Source of the DNA: Alphaproteobacteria bacterium
GTDB taxonomy: Bacteria; Pseudomonadota; Alphaproteobacteria; Micavibrionales; Micavibrionaceae
Direction: 5' to 3'
Assembly: GCA_017999645.1 (NCBI GenBank)
Contig: JAGNLJ010000008.1
Location: 61,214 to 125,213, forward strand
DNA length: 64,000 bases
The notes beneath the pieces were generated by a model that saw nothing but the letters and a program-made list of their open reading frames with translations, had not been told where the DNA came from and did no database searches. Below, one piece after another: positions 1 to 8,442 of this stretch. Both the position numbers and the translations under genes were made by a program. Within the stretch, counting starts at the first letter, position 1. The number at the start of each line of letters is the position of its first letter.

Positions 1-1
1 G

Positions 2-91
2 GCTAAGGACCAGTTTGCCGAAGCATCAACGCCTGAGAGCAACACGCCGGCCGGTGTTGGCAGTGGCCCGGATATAAAGCCGAAAAAATAA
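2..91 (+). CDS. C-terminal end of an unidentified protein, cut by the window start
   Basis: The reading frame is open from base 2 to a TAA at 89-91 and encodes 29 residues rich in Pro, Gly, Lys and Ser, typical of a flexible C-terminal tail. No domain is visible. It is called coding because it stops just before a strong terminator. The function cannot be judged from this fragment. Confidence 0.5.
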   Translation, partial: AKDQFAEASTPESNTPAGVGSGPDIKPKK

Positions 92-108
92 AAACAGATC
101 ACGAGAAA

Positions 109-132
109 GGGAGCCATATGGCTCCCTTTTTT
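109..132. terminator. Bidirectional rho-independent terminator
   Basis: A perfect GC-containing palindrome at 109-126 (GGGAGCC arms) is followed by six T at 127-132 and preceded by AAA. It separates the rightward fragment gene from the leftward dnaB, whose TAA stop is at 131-133. The symmetry suits termination in both directions. Confidence 0.8.
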
Positions 133-1615
133 AATAGCGGTCTTCGTACTGACCCTGCTGCGCGAGGTCGGAGAAGCGCGTAAAGGTCGGGTTGAATTGT
201 AACCTGACCGTGCCGATGGGGCCGTGACGCGCTTTTGCCACGATGCATTCGCCGACATTAAGCGCCTTGTCGCAGCGTTCCTGCCATTTCATATGTTTCT
301 CGGTGCCGGGTTCGGGTTCGGCGCGGCTTAAATAATATTCCTCGCGGTAGACGAACATGACGACGTCGGCATCCTGTTCAATGGAGCCAGATTCCCTGAG
401 GTCGGAAAGCTGCGGGCGCTTGTCTTCGCGTTGTTCGACTTGTCTTGATAACTGCGAGAGCGCGAGAACGGGAATAGCAAGTTCTTTTGCAATACCCTTA
501 AGGCCGCGCGTGATTTCAGAAACTTCCTGCACGCGGTTATCCAACCCCTGTTTCGAGCCTGTACCGCGGAGTAACTGCAAATAGTCGACCACCAGAAGGC
601 CAAGGCCGTGCTGGCGTTTTAACCGCCGCGCGCGCGTACGAATCGCGCTGATGGAAAGGCCCGGCGTGTCGTCGATATAAAGAGGGACCTGGCTGAGGCG
701 TTGCGAGGCTTCGGCGAAGGCGCGGAAATCGTCCTGCTTGATCGTGCCCTTGCGGATGGCGTCGCTCGCGATGTTGGATTGATCGGCGAGAATACGTGCA
801 GCTAACTGGTCGGACGACATCTCCAGACTGAAGAAGCCGGTAATCGCGCCTTCCGCGCCGCCGGTTTCGGCGAATTTGTTCGCGGCGGCGAAAGCGATGT
901 TGGTGGCAAGCGCGGTCTTTCCCATCGAGGGGCGCCCGGCGAGAATGAGCAGATCGGAATTCTGCAAGCCACCCAGAATTTTATCGATATCGATCAGGCC
1001 CGTGGTGACGCCCGTGACGTTACCGTCAGACTTATAGGCTTTTTCTGCGTGCTCGATGGCGGCGAGAACAGATGTGCGGAGCGTGACGAAATTGCCCTTC
1101 ACCTCACCGGTTTCGGCAAGGTCAAACAGCCGCGCTTCGGCTTTTTCAATCGTGTCGGTCGCGGCGACGTCGATATCGTGATCGAACGCGTCGTTGACGA
1201 CTTCCTCGCCGATGGAAATCAGCTCACGCTTTAAATGCAGGTCGTAAATCGTGCGCGCGTAATCCTGCGCATTGATGACGCTCACCACGCTGGCAGCGAG
1301 GTCGGCCAGATATTCCGCACCGCCAACCTCTTTCAGGTCATCATCTTTCTCGAAATAATTTTTCAGCGTGACGGGCGATGCGGTCTGGCCGCGATCGATC
1401 ATTTTGACGACCGCTTCGAAAATTCTCTGGTGCGCGGGCAGGAAAAAATGCGCGGCCTTTAAAAAATCGCCGACCTTTTCATAGGCGCGGTTATCGACGA
1501 GCAGCGCGCCGAGCAATGCCTGCTCGGCATCCTGATTGTGCGGCAGGACGCGGTAGGAAACGGGGGACTCGCCGCTTTCGACCAGCGGCTTTTTTAAAGT
1601 GGCATATTGAACCAT
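131..1615 (-). CDS. dnaB: Replicative DNA helicase DnaB
   Basis: Hexameric 5'-3' helicase that unwinds DNA at the replication fork. The 494-aa product has the DnaB N-terminal domain (about residues 25-130), a linker, and a RecA-like domain with Walker A GRPSMGKT at 227-234 and a Walker B hydrophobic strand ending in VVDY before LQLL. The length is normal for the family. It is the last gene of the rpsF-rpsR-rplI-dnaB string, but a terminator lies between rplI and dnaB, so dnaB may also have its own promoter. The ATG at 1613-1615 is taken as the start. Confidence 0.97.
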   Translation of the reverse strand: MVQYATLKKPLVESGESPVSYRVLPHNQDAEQALLGALLVDNRAYEKVGDFLKAAHFFLPAHQRIFEAVVKMIDRGQTASPVTLKNYFEKDDDLKEVGGAEYLADLAASVVSVINAQDYARTIYDLHLKRELISIGEEVVNDAFDHDIDVAATDTIEKAEARLFDLAETGEVKGNFVTLRTSVLAAIEHAEKAYKSDGNVTGVTTGLIDIDKILGGLQNSDLLILAGRPSMGKTALATNIAFAAANKFAETGGAEGAITGFFSLEMSSDQLAARILADQSNIASDAIRKGTIKQDDFRAFAEASQRLSQVPLYIDDTPGLSISAIRTRARRLKRQHGLGLLVVDYLQLLRGTGSKQGLDNRVQEVSEITRGLKGIAKELAIPVLALSQLSRQVEQREDKRPQLSDLRESGSIEQDADVVMFVYREEYYLSRAEPEPGTEKHMKWQERCDKALNVGECIVAKARHGPIGTVRLQFNPTFTRFSDLAQQGQYEDRY

Positions 1616-1616
1616 G

Positions 1617-1655
1617 AAAAAAGGCTAGCAGAGGTTGAATCCCTCATGCCAGCCT
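1617..1655 (-). terminator. Terminator after rplI
   Basis: Read on the minus strand, AAGGCT pairs with AGCCTT around an inner GAGG/CCTC stem, followed by a run of T (A at 1617-1622). It ends just ahead of the dnaB start codon and should terminate the ribosomal protein transcript. Confidence 0.6.
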
Positions 1656-1693
1656 TATATTTCTTTCCCCTGTGAATAAAGGGGATAAAGCCT

Positions 1694-2428
1694 TTATTCT
1701 TCTGTATTTTCCTCGGCTTCGCCTGCTTCCGGCTCGTCGGCCTTGCGGGCCTTCTTGCGTTCAGCGCGTGCCTTGGATTTAGCAGCCAGTTCAGCAGCCT
1801 CTTCGGACTCTTCAGCCGATTCAGCGGCTTCGCGTTCGCGGGTTGCTTCGAGGGCGTCTTCTTCCAGAACAGCTTCCAGGGCTTCTTCTTCCGAAGGCTC
1901 CTCGGCTGCTTGTTTCTTGCGGCTGTCCTCAGCGATGAGGGCCTTACCGGTTTTCGCCTGGATTTCAGCTTCTTCAACAGAGCGTGCAATGTTGATGACA
2001 ACCGAGATCTTCACTTCCGGGTGCAGAAGGATATCGACGTTGAACAGGCCGACCGATTTGAAGTTCTGGTTCATCTGAACCATCGAACGTTCGACCTTCT
2101 CGCCGGATGCCTTGGAGACCTGCTCGGCGATATCGCGCGACGTAACCGAACCGAACAGCTGTCCGGCTTCGGACGCCTGACGGATGAGCGGTGCCTTGAT
2201 GCCGTCCAGTTTCTTGGCGACTTTCTCGGCGGCGGCGCGGCGCTTGTCGTTCTCAGCTTCCAGGACTTTTTTCTGGGCTTCGAAGTAAGCGATGTTTTCC
2301 TTGCTGGCGCGCAGGGCTTTTTTCTGCGGCAGCAGGTAATTACGCGCATAACCGGGACGAACAGAGACGACATCGCCCATGTTGCCGAGGCTTTCAACGC
2401 GTTCTAACAATACGACTTGTGTAGCCAT
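1694..2428 (-). CDS. rplI: 50S ribosomal protein bL9 with long acidic C-terminal extension
   Basis: The first ~149 residues are a complete bL9: the N-terminal rRNA-binding domain beginning MATQVVLLERVESLGNMGD with PGYARNYLLP, then the long connecting helix and C-terminal domain. A further ~95 residues are almost entirely Glu, Ala, Lys, Ser and Arg and are probably disordered. bL9 is usually about 150 aa, and alphaproteobacterial versions often carry a shorter tail, so 244 aa is long. The gene follows rpsR in the same operon. Confidence 0.96.
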   Translation of the reverse strand: MATQVVLLERVESLGNMGDVVSVRPGYARNYLLPQKKALRASKENIAYFEAQKKVLEAENDKRRAAAEKVAKKLDGIKAPLIRQASEAGQLFGSVTSRDIAEQVSKASGEKVERSMVQMNQNFKSVGLFNVDILLHPEVKISVVINIARSVEEAEIQAKTGKALIAEDSRKKQAAEEPSEEEALEAVLEEDALEATREREAAESAEESEEAAELAAKSKARAERKKARKADEPEAGEAEENTEE

Positions 2429-2452
2429 TGTCTGGTTTCCTTTTCTCTGGCC

Positions 2453-2803
2453 TTATTCGCGGTCACGGGGAGCGCGGTCGCGCGGCGCGCCATCGCGGTC
2501 GCCACGGGAGCCGTATTCTCTCGGACCCTTATTGAACGGACGCTGGCCGCCTTCGCTCTCGGTGCGGACGTAAGGCAGGATCGCCATGAAGCGGGCCTGC
2601 TTGATCGCCTTGGCGAGTTCACGCTGTTTCTTTTGCGAAACGGCGGTGATGCGGCTCGGGATGACCTTGCCACGCTCGGAAATATAGCGGTTCAGCATGC
2701 GCAGGTCTTTCCAGTCGATCGCCGGCGCATTCGGGCCGGAGAACGGACAGGTTTTCCTGCGGCGGAAAAACGGACGTTTTACGTTTGATTGTTCGGTGCT
2801 CAT
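2453..2803 (-). CDS. rpsR: 30S ribosomal protein bS18
   Basis: A small-subunit protein that binds bS6 and the central 16S rRNA domain. The core (about residues 10-85) contains [34 protein letters not shown] and the basic [16 protein letters not shown] segment. The C-terminal ~28 residues are a repetitive Arg/Asp/Gly/Pro tail, making this copy (116 aa) longer than the usual 75-90. The start ATG overlaps the rpsF stop by one base (TAATG), so translation is coupled to rpsF. Confidence 0.96.
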   Translation of the reverse strand: MSTEQSNVKRPFFRRRKTCPFSGPNAPAIDWKDLRMLNRYISERGKVIPSRITAVSQKKQRELAKAIKQARFMAILPYVRTESEGGQRPFNKGPREYGSRGDRDGAPRDRAPRDRE

Positions 2804-3162
2804 TACGCAGCCTCCCTTTCTTCATCGTAGCGCTTCTCTTTGTCGAGGATCGCGGACTGTGCTTTCGACGCTTCGTTGCGGCGAACAGTCAGGCTGCGCA
2901 TGATGTCTTCGTGCAGACGGAGGTTACGCTCGAGCTCGATGACGGCTTCGCCAGGAGCGTCCGTTTCGATCAGCACGTAATGCGCCTTGCGGGCTTTTTT
3001 AATTCTGTAGGCGAGCGTACGCAGGCCCCAGTATTCGGTCTTCAGGATTTTCCCCTTCAGATCGGTCACGATCTTGGAGAACTTGTCGGTCAGTTCCTTA
3101 ACCTGCGCTTCCGTCAGGTCCTGGCGTGCGATGAACACGGTTTCATAGATTGGCATCTTCAT
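2803..3162 (-). CDS. rpsF: 30S ribosomal protein bS6
   Basis: First gene of the operon; forms a heterodimer with bS18 in the 30S subunit. The 119-aa product begins [15 protein letters not shown] and contains the [19 protein letters not shown] strand-loop typical of bS6. The ATG at 3160-3162 is preceded on the minus strand by a GAGGAG ribosome-binding site. Confidence 0.96.
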   Translation of the reverse strand: MKMPIYETVFIARQDLTEAQVKELTDKFSKIVTDLKGKILKTEYWGLRTLAYRIKKARKAHYVLIETDAPGEAVIELERNLRLHEDIMRSLTVRRNEASKAQSAILDKEKRYDEEREAA

Positions 3163-3178
3163 GCTCCTCTCGGTTATA

Positions 3179-3200
3179 TCCCCTTCAAATTATTCGGGGA
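3179..3200 (-). promoter_or_regulatory. Hairpin in the rpsF leader
   Basis: TCCCC and GGGGA arms (five pairs) enclose a 12-nt AT-rich loop 17 nt before rpsF. The leaders of rpsF operons in several phyla bind bS6:bS18 for autoregulation. This hairpin could play that part, but I cannot confirm the CCG bulge of that motif. Confidence 0.3.
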
Positions 3201-3318
3201 AAAGCCGACGATCATCAGGCCGCCGGCGAGGTTATATAATCAGCACTTGCTGAAAGATGAGGGGTTTTAGCCCCTTTCCAGGGGTAAAAGCAAGGATTAT
3301 CTGGGGTATTTTTGGTGG

Positions 3319-3630
3319 CTATTCGTCCTGGACGGGCCGGTAGAACCCGCTATCGGCGGCGGGGCTGATATTTGCGGCCCGGGCAATATGGGCGGCCATA
3401 AAGGCGGACCATGAACCGGCGGTCTTGTCCCGGTGCTTGACCATGCCCCGGCGCAACATTCCCGTGAGCTGGCCGCGTGTCAGGTTCGGGTTTTCCAGAG
3501 CATCCTTGAAATCGGACAGCGCCAGCGTGGCAAATTCGGCATAATCGGCGTTAACCGCGTCATAACAGGCGAACGCGTCGTTCGTTTGTTCAATAAGAAT
3601 GCGTATCCTTTGATGGACGGACAGGCTCAC
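3319..3630 (-). CDS. Conserved-looking hypothetical protein, 103 aa
   Basis: Soluble, mostly helical protein with no recognised domain, signal peptide or membrane segment. The ATG at 3628-3630 is the only sensible start. It stands alone between the rpsF leader and the divergent fabD; the 271 bases to fabD are AT-rich and must hold promoters for both. Codon usage matches the neighbours, which supports a real gene. Function unknown. Confidence 0.6.
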   Translation of the reverse strand: MSLSVHQRIRILIEQTNDAFACYDAVNADYAEFATLALSDFKDALENPNLTRGQLTGMLRRGMVKHRDKTAGSWSAFMAAHIARAANISPAADSGFYRPVQDE

Positions 3631-3901
3631 AATAAATCCCCTGTAATCAACTCGTCGGCGGTGCCGCTCTTCTTTAAACGCAGACTCAGGAGGCTGATCC
3701 GGAAATTCCCCTCTTTGAAAGCAGTAATCCTTCTGCTAAATCAGCCTTACTTTGATTTTTTTATAGTTTCATACGCATCTGAAAATCACAAAGTTTTTCT
3801 AAGGTATTTATGGTGCGGCGCGAAATTAAATAACTCTAATAAATTAATACTGGTAATATTATTTCAAATTTCTTCTTTAAAACACAATAAGTTGAGGCAA
3901 A

Positions 3902-4837
3902 ATGGCACGTGCATTTATCTTTCCGGGACAAGGTTCGCAGGCTGTGGGTATGGGCCGCGATTTGTATGACGCCTTCGCCGAGGCAAAGGACGTTTTCGAG
4001 GAAATCGACGAATCGCTGGGCAAAAAATTAAGTAAAATTATCTTCGATGGGCCGGAAAGCGACCTCAATCTCACTGAAAATACTCAGCCCGCCCTAATGG
4101 CCGTTTCGATGGCGGTTGTGCGCGTGCTGCAGAAGCAGGGCGGCATCGATCTGGCAAAGAGTGCAAAATTTGTGGCCGGTCATTCGCTCGGTGAATATTC
4201 GGCGCTGACTGCTGCAGGCTCGCTTGAAATTCCTGTGACCGCGAAACTTTTAAACCTGCGTGGCCAGTCGATGCAGAAAGCGGTGCCGGTCGGCGTCGGC
4301 GCGATGGCGGCGGTTCTGGGTCCGAGTTTCGAGGATGTGATGCAGGTGGCAAAAGATTCCGGCAGCGAAGTTGCAAATGACAACTCGGTCGGACAGGTTG
4401 TTATCAGCGGCAAAAAAGAAGCTATCGAAAAAGCAATTACACTCGCAACCGAGCGCGGCGCGAAACGCGCGATCCTGCTTCCGGTCTCTGCGCCGTTTCA
4501 CTGTTCATTGATGGAGCCCGCAGCGAAGATCATGGAAGGCGCGCTTAATGAAACAAATCTGAAAACGCCCTCGCCCGCCGTTGTTTCCAACGTTACGGCG
4601 CAATCTGTTACAGACCCTGCAAAAATCAAGCAATTACTGGTTCAGCAAATTACGGGTTTAGTGCGCTGGCGCGAGTCCGTTCTCTGGATGAAAGAGCAAG
4701 GCGTGAGCGAGATGATCGAGCTCGGCGCGGGGAAAGTTCTCAATGGTCTTGTGAAGCGTATCGACAAAGACATCGCGGTTGACAGCGTTTCCAGCCCCCA
4801 GCAGATCGAAGCGCTGATTACGAAACTGAATTCCTAA
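3902..4837 (+). CDS. fabD: Malonyl-CoA:ACP transacylase
   Basis: Transfers malonyl from CoA to acyl carrier protein, giving the substrate for fatty-acid elongation. The 311-aa product has the N-terminal GQGSQ loop (residues 9-13), the nucleophile motif GHSLGEY with Ser95, and the catalytic His in APFHCSLM near residue 200. The start is the ATG at 3902. It opens a fab cluster (fabD, fabG, acpP, fabF) interrupted by small unknown genes and a HAD phosphatase. Confidence 0.97.
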   Translation: MARAFIFPGQGSQAVGMGRDLYDAFAEAKDVFEEIDESLGKKLSKIIFDGPESDLNLTENTQPALMAVSMAVVRVLQKQGGIDLAKSAKFVAGHSLGEYSALTAAGSLEIPVTAKLLNLRGQSMQKAVPVGVGAMAAVLGPSFEDVMQVAKDSGSEVANDNSVGQVVISGKKEAIEKAITLATERGAKRAILLPVSAPFHCSLMEPAAKIMEGALNETNLKTPSPAVVSNVTAQSVTDPAKIKQLLVQQITGLVRWRESVLWMKEQGVSEMIELGAGKVLNGLVKRIDKDIAVDSVSSPQQIEALITKLNS

Positions 4838-5004
4838 AGCTTGAGTTCGCTGAGAATTCTCGAGGTCGATTTTAAAGCGTCGCCCGTCGATGTATTGCCG
4901 TTATCGATATAGGCCTTGGCAATCGTGCTGATCTCTTTCGGATCAAGAGCCGAAAAGGCTTCCTTTGAAATCATGAGCATCGAACGGTTAAGCATATTCG
5001 GCAT
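4834..5004 (-). CDS. Small hypothetical protein, 56 aa
   Basis: A short frame encoding a helical, uncharacterised protein. A longer frame reaches 5049, but starts at 5002-5004 or 4993-4995 are likelier because they overlap only the end of the upstream small gene. Its TAG overlaps the convergent fabD stop. No domain is recognisable; treat it as tentative. Confidence 0.35.
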   Translation of the reverse strand: MPNMLNRSMLMISKEAFSALDPKEISTIAKAYIDNGNTSTGDALKSTSRILSELKL

Positions 5005-5206
5005 CCTCGATGGATTCTTTGATGTCGTGAATGGCGCGCAGTAATTCATGGCTGGCGTTCGCCGCCTGGCACGCGAGATAAAATTCTTCCCATGCCCTGC
5101 TCAGCCCGATTTCGTCGGGTTTGAAATCCTTGACGATGTTGCCGAGGATGATTGAATCAACAGAGCAGTATTTCGCTTCGGTTTTAGTCTGCGTGGCTTT
5201 TGCCAT
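4988..5206 (-). CDS. Small hypothetical protein, 72 aa
   Basis: The product starts MAKATQTKTEAKY, is acidic and helical in its second half, and has no recognised domain. The ATG at 5204-5206 lies close to the fabG promoter, so the two genes diverge. It overlaps the 56-aa frame downstream by a few codons, suggesting a two-gene transcript. Confidence 0.5.
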   Translation of the reverse strand: MAKATQTKTEAKYCSVDSIILGNIVKDFKPDEIGLSRAWEEFYLACQAANASHELLRAIHDIKESIEDAEYA

Positions 5207-5252
5207 CGTTTTAACCCTTTGATAGTCCTGGGTTCAGTGTCGCCGAAAAGCC

Positions 5253-5280
5253 TTAACATCCCGTAAAAACTCCCTATAAT
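5253..5280 (+). promoter_or_regulatory. Sigma70-type promoter for fabG
   Basis: TTAACA at 5253-5258 and a perfect TATAAT at 5275-5280 are separated by 16 bases, giving a start near 5287 and a short leader before the fabG ATG at 5313. Confidence 0.7.
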
Positions 5281-5312
5281 GCCCCTGATTTTGATCAAAA
5301 AAGGGGCGATAA

Positions 5313-6050
5313 ATGTTCAATCTGACCGGCAAAAAAGCACTTGTTACAGGCGCCACGGGCGGCATCGGCGGCGCAGTCGCCAAAGCGCTGCATGCGCAGG
5401 GAGCCCATGTCGGCATCTCGGGCCGGAATGAAGAGAAACTCAAAGCGCTGGCCGCTGAACTCGGCGAGCGCGTGACCGTTCTGGCCGCTGATCTCTCCTC
5501 AGGCGAAGCCGCAGCAAATCTGGCGAAGCAAGCCGAAGAGGCACTCGGCCAGGTCGATATTCTCGTAAACAATGCGGGCCTCACGCGCGACAATCTTTCG
5601 ATGCGCATGAAGGACGATGAATGGAATGAAGTTATCAACGTCAACATGACCTCGACGTTCAAACTCGCGCAGGCCTTGCAGCGCGGCATGATGAAGCGCC
5701 GCTGGGGCCGTATCATTAATGTGGCCTCCGTCGTCGGCGTGACCGGAAACCCCGGCCAGTGCAATTACGTAGCCTCAAAGGCCGGCATGATCGGCTGGTC
5801 GAAAGCGATGGCACAGGAAATCGCGTCGCGCAATATCACCGTCAACTGCATCGCGCCCGGCTTCATCGCCACCGCGATGACGGATGCGCTCAACGACGAT
5901 CAGAAGGGCCGCATCACCGCCAACATCCCCGCGGGCAAGATGGGATCTTCGGAAGATATCGCAGCCGCCGCCGTTTATTTAGCCAGCGATGAAGCACAAT
6001 ACGTCACCGGCCAGACCATTCATGTGAATGGCGGACTGGCGATGATTTGA
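5313..6050 (+). CDS. fabG: 3-oxoacyl-ACP reductase
   Basis: NADPH-dependent short-chain dehydrogenase that reduces 3-oxoacyl-ACP in fatty-acid elongation. The 245-aa product shows the cofactor loop TGATGGIGG (residues 13-21), NNAG, a catalytic Ser in the NVASVVG region and the YVASKAG Tyr/Lys pair, and ends VTGQTIHVNGGLAMI as FabG does. Neighbouring fabD and acpP support FabG over other SDR enzymes. Its TGA overlaps the next ATG. Confidence 0.95.
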   Translation: MFNLTGKKALVTGATGGIGGAVAKALHAQGAHVGISGRNEEKLKALAAELGERVTVLAADLSSGEAAANLAKQAEEALGQVDILVNNAGLTRDNLSMRMKDDEWNEVINVNMTSTFKLAQALQRGMMKRRWGRIINVASVVGVTGNPGQCNYVASKAGMIGWSKAMAQEIASRNITVNCIAPGFIATAMTDALNDDQKGRITANIPAGKMGSSEDIAAAAVYLASDEAQYVTGQTIHVNGGLAMI

Positions 6051-6721
6051 TGAGTGATTTCGACCTCCTCATTTTCGATTGCGACGGCACGCTCGTCGAT
6101 TCAGAATATTTAAACAATTACGCGACCATTCAATTGCTGCACGGCGAAGGCCTCACGCAATACGACATGGATTACGCTTTCGAGCATTTCGTCGGTCTTC
6201 GCCTCAAGCATATTTTAGATGGAATTTCAAAAGAGACGGGCCACATTTTTCCCGCCGACATCATCGAGCGTTACATCGCTCTTGTAGAAAAACTCGCGCC
6301 GAGCCAAATGAAAACAATTTCTGGCGCGCTGGAACTGGTAGCCGAAGCCTCGAAGCGCGTCAAAATCTGCGTCGTTTCAAACGGTCAGCGCGACAACGTG
6401 CTTTCTTCGTTAGAGATGGCGAATGTAAGAAAATATTTCGAAGAGAGTTATATTTTCACGGGCCTGATGGCGCCAAACCCAAAACCCGCGCCGGATCTTT
6501 TCCTGCTGGCGGCGGAGCGGCTGAACGCGCAAACAAATAAATGCCTCGTCATTGAGGACAGCGTCGCGGGCGTAACGGGCGCGGTGGCGGCAGGGATGCG
6601 CACATTCGGATTCGTCGGCACGCATACCGATCAAAGCGGCTACGCGGAGAGGTTGAAAAAAGCCGGGGCGGTGGAGATTTTCACCTCGCTTATCCACATC
6701 CGGGAGCAGCTTTTTCGCTGA
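6050..6721 (+). CDS. HAD-family phosphatase (beta-phosphoglucomutase/phosphoglycolate phosphatase-like)
   Basis: HAD subfamily I hydrolase of 223 aa. The motif FDCDGTLVDSE at 9-19 supplies the nucleophile Asp10 and acid/base Asp12; later come VVSNGQ (motif II), a Lys in NPKPAPD, and VIEDSVAGVTGA with the metal-binding acids. The true start is the ATG at 6050, which overlaps the fabG stop (TGATG), so translation is coupled. The substrate cannot be told; a helical cap of the GmhB/Gph type is expected at residues 20-90. Confidence 0.85.
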   Translation: MSDFDLLIFDCDGTLVDSEYLNNYATIQLLHGEGLTQYDMDYAFEHFVGLRLKHILDGISKETGHIFPADIIERYIALVEKLAPSQMKTISGALELVAEASKRVKICVVSNGQRDNVLSSLEMANVRKYFEESYIFTGLMAPNPKPAPDLFLLAAERLNAQTNKCLVIEDSVAGVTGAVAAGMRTFGFVGTHTDQSGYAERLKKAGAVEIFTSLIHIREQLFR

Positions 6722-6767
6722 AAAAGCCCCGTAATATTTACGGAATATGAGAACTTTATAAAATCGC

Positions 6768-6795
6768 TTGCAAAGAGTTTCAGGGCTGGTAAAGT
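6768..6795 (+). promoter_or_regulatory. Probable acpP promoter
   Basis: TTGCAA (6768-6773) and TAAAGT (6790-6795) with a 16-base spacer lie about 50 bases before the acpP start. Four of six consensus bases match in each box. Confidence 0.45.
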
Positions 6796-6843
6796 CCCGT
6801 TCGTATCGAACAAATTTCATAATAAAACATATAGGGAATTGTG

Positions 6844-7083
6844 ATGAGTGACATTGCAGAACGCGTGAAGAAGATTGTTGTCGAACATCTCGGGGTGGAC
6901 GCAGATAAAGTTTCAGAGGGCGCAAGCTTCATTGACGACCTCGGTGCTGACTCGCTTGATACGGTCGAGCTGGTCATGGCTTTCGAAGAGGAATTCAGCG
7001 TTGAAATTCCGGATGATGCCGCCGAAAAAATCCAGACTGTCGGCGATGCTATCAAGTTCATCAAAGACAACGCTTCTGAATAG
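6844..7083 (+). CDS. acpP: Acyl carrier protein
   Basis: A 79-aa acidic four-helix protein that carries acyl chains on phosphopantetheine. Ser37 in [10 protein letters not shown] is the attachment site. The ATG at 6844 is preferred over the in-frame GTG at 6841 because AGGG at 6833-6836 is seven bases upstream of it. Located between fabG and fabF, as in many proteobacteria. Confidence 0.98.
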   Translation: MSDIAERVKKIVVEHLGVDADKVSEGASFIDDLGADSLDTVELVMAFEEEFSVEIPDDAAEKIQTVGDAIKFIKDNASE

Positions 7084-7092
7084 TATTTAGTG

Positions 7093-7132
7093 ATATAGTG
7101 ATTTAGTTGTTTAAAAGGCTAAATCACTATAT
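7093..7132 (+). repeat. Long perfect inverted repeat between acpP and fabF
   Basis: Fourteen bases (7093-7106, ATATAGTGATTTAG) are exactly complementary to 7119-7132 around a 12-base loop. There is no T tract, so it is not a standard terminator. It could trim or stabilise the highly expressed acpP message or attenuate fabF. Confidence 0.7.
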
Positions 7133-7168
7133 TTGTATCTAAATAACTAGATAACTATATCATTGATC

Positions 7169-8440
7169 ATGAGACGCGTTGTAGTCACAGGCATGGGAAT
7201 TGTGTCGCCGCTGGGTTTCGGCGTTGCGCACAATTGGGCCGCCATCACCGCTGGTAAAAGCGGCATCAGAAAAATCGAGTCTTTCGACCTTACCGACATT
7301 TCTTCACACATAGCCGGCGTCGTACCGCGCACCGAGGATAAAAATCCTAAAGACGGCGCGTTCAACGTTGACCTGTTCATGGAGCCGAAAGAGCAGCGCA
7401 AGACCGACACGTTCATCACGTTCGGCATGGCCGCCGCCCAGGAAGCGCTTGAGGATGCGGGCTGGAAACCAACCGGCGAGGAAGACCTTAACCGTACCGG
7501 CGTATTGATCGGCTCCGGCATCGGCGGCCTCGGCACGACCTATGAAGCCTCGACAACGTTGAACGAGCGCGGGCCCCGCCGCCTATCACCTTTCACCGTC
7601 CCCGCGCAGCTTATTAACCTGGCCTCCGGCCTTGTTTCTATTCGTTACGGATTCCGCGGACCCAACCACTCTGTCGTTACGGCCTGCGCAACCGGCACAC
7701 ACGCCATCGGCGATGCAGCACGGTTGATCGCGTTCGATGACGCAGACGTCATGGTTGCAGGCGGGGCTGAAGCAGCCGTAAACCGTTTGGGTGTATCCAG
7801 CTTTGCTGCCGCGCGCGCATTGTCCACGGGCTATAACGACCGTCCCGGCGAGGCCTCGCGCCCGTTCGATGACGGCCGCGATGGTTTCGTGATCGCAGAA
7901 GGTGCGGGGGTCGTCGTCCTCGAAGAATACGAGCACGCGAAAAAGCGCGGTGCAAAAATTTACGCCGAAGTCATCGGTTACGGTTTGTCGGGCGATGCGT
8001 TCCACATCACGTCGCCGCCAGAAGACGGCAATGGCGGCTTCCGCGCCATGCAGGCAGCGCTGAAACGCGCACAGCTTAACCCGGATGACATCGATTACAT
8101 TAATGCGCACGGCACATCGACGCCGGTCGGCGATGCCATTGAATGCGGCGCGGTCAAACGCATGTTCGCCAATGCGCTGGATAAAGTTTCGATGTCGTCG
8201 ACAAAATCGGCAATCGGCCACCTGCTCGGCGCGGCTGGTGCTGTGGAAGCGATTTACTCGATCAAGGCGATTGAAACGGGAATCCTGCCCCCGACGTTAA
8301 ACCTTGAAAATGTTTCGGAAGCCTGCAAGGGCATGGACCTGGTTCCTAAAGTCGCGAAGCAGAAAAAAGTCAGAACAGCCCTTTCGAATTCTTTCGGTTT
8401 CGGCGGCACGAATGCCAGCCTGATTGTAAAAGCGATCTAG
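7169..8440 (+). CDS. fabF: 3-oxoacyl-ACP synthase II
   Basis: Condensing enzyme that elongates acyl-ACP with malonyl-ACP. The 423-aa product has the nucleophile Cys173 in VTACATGTH and the two active-site histidines in NAHGTSTPVGD and SAIGHLLGAAG, plus the C-terminal SFGFGGTN glycine loop. The ATG at 7169 is chosen over an upstream TTG because the protein then begins MRRVVVTGMG, as FabF does. mltG starts two bases after its stop. Confidence 0.97.
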   Translation: MRRVVVTGMGIVSPLGFGVAHNWAAITAGKSGIRKIESFDLTDISSHIAGVVPRTEDKNPKDGAFNVDLFMEPKEQRKTDTFITFGMAAAQEALEDAGWKPTGEEDLNRTGVLIGSGIGGLGTTYEASTTLNERGPRRLSPFTVPAQLINLASGLVSIRYGFRGPNHSVVTACATGTHAIGDAARLIAFDDADVMVAGGAEAAVNRLGVSSFAAARALSTGYNDRPGEASRPFDDGRDGFVIAEGAGVVVLEEYEHAKKRGAKIYAEVIGYGLSGDAFHITSPPEDGNGGFRAMQAALKRAQLNPDDIDYINAHGTSTPVGDAIECGAVKRMFANALDKVSMSSTKSAIGHLLGAAGAVEAIYSIKAIETGILPPTLNLENVSEACKGMDLVPKVAKQKKVRTALSNSFGFGGTNASLIVKAI

Positions 8441-8442
8441 AA

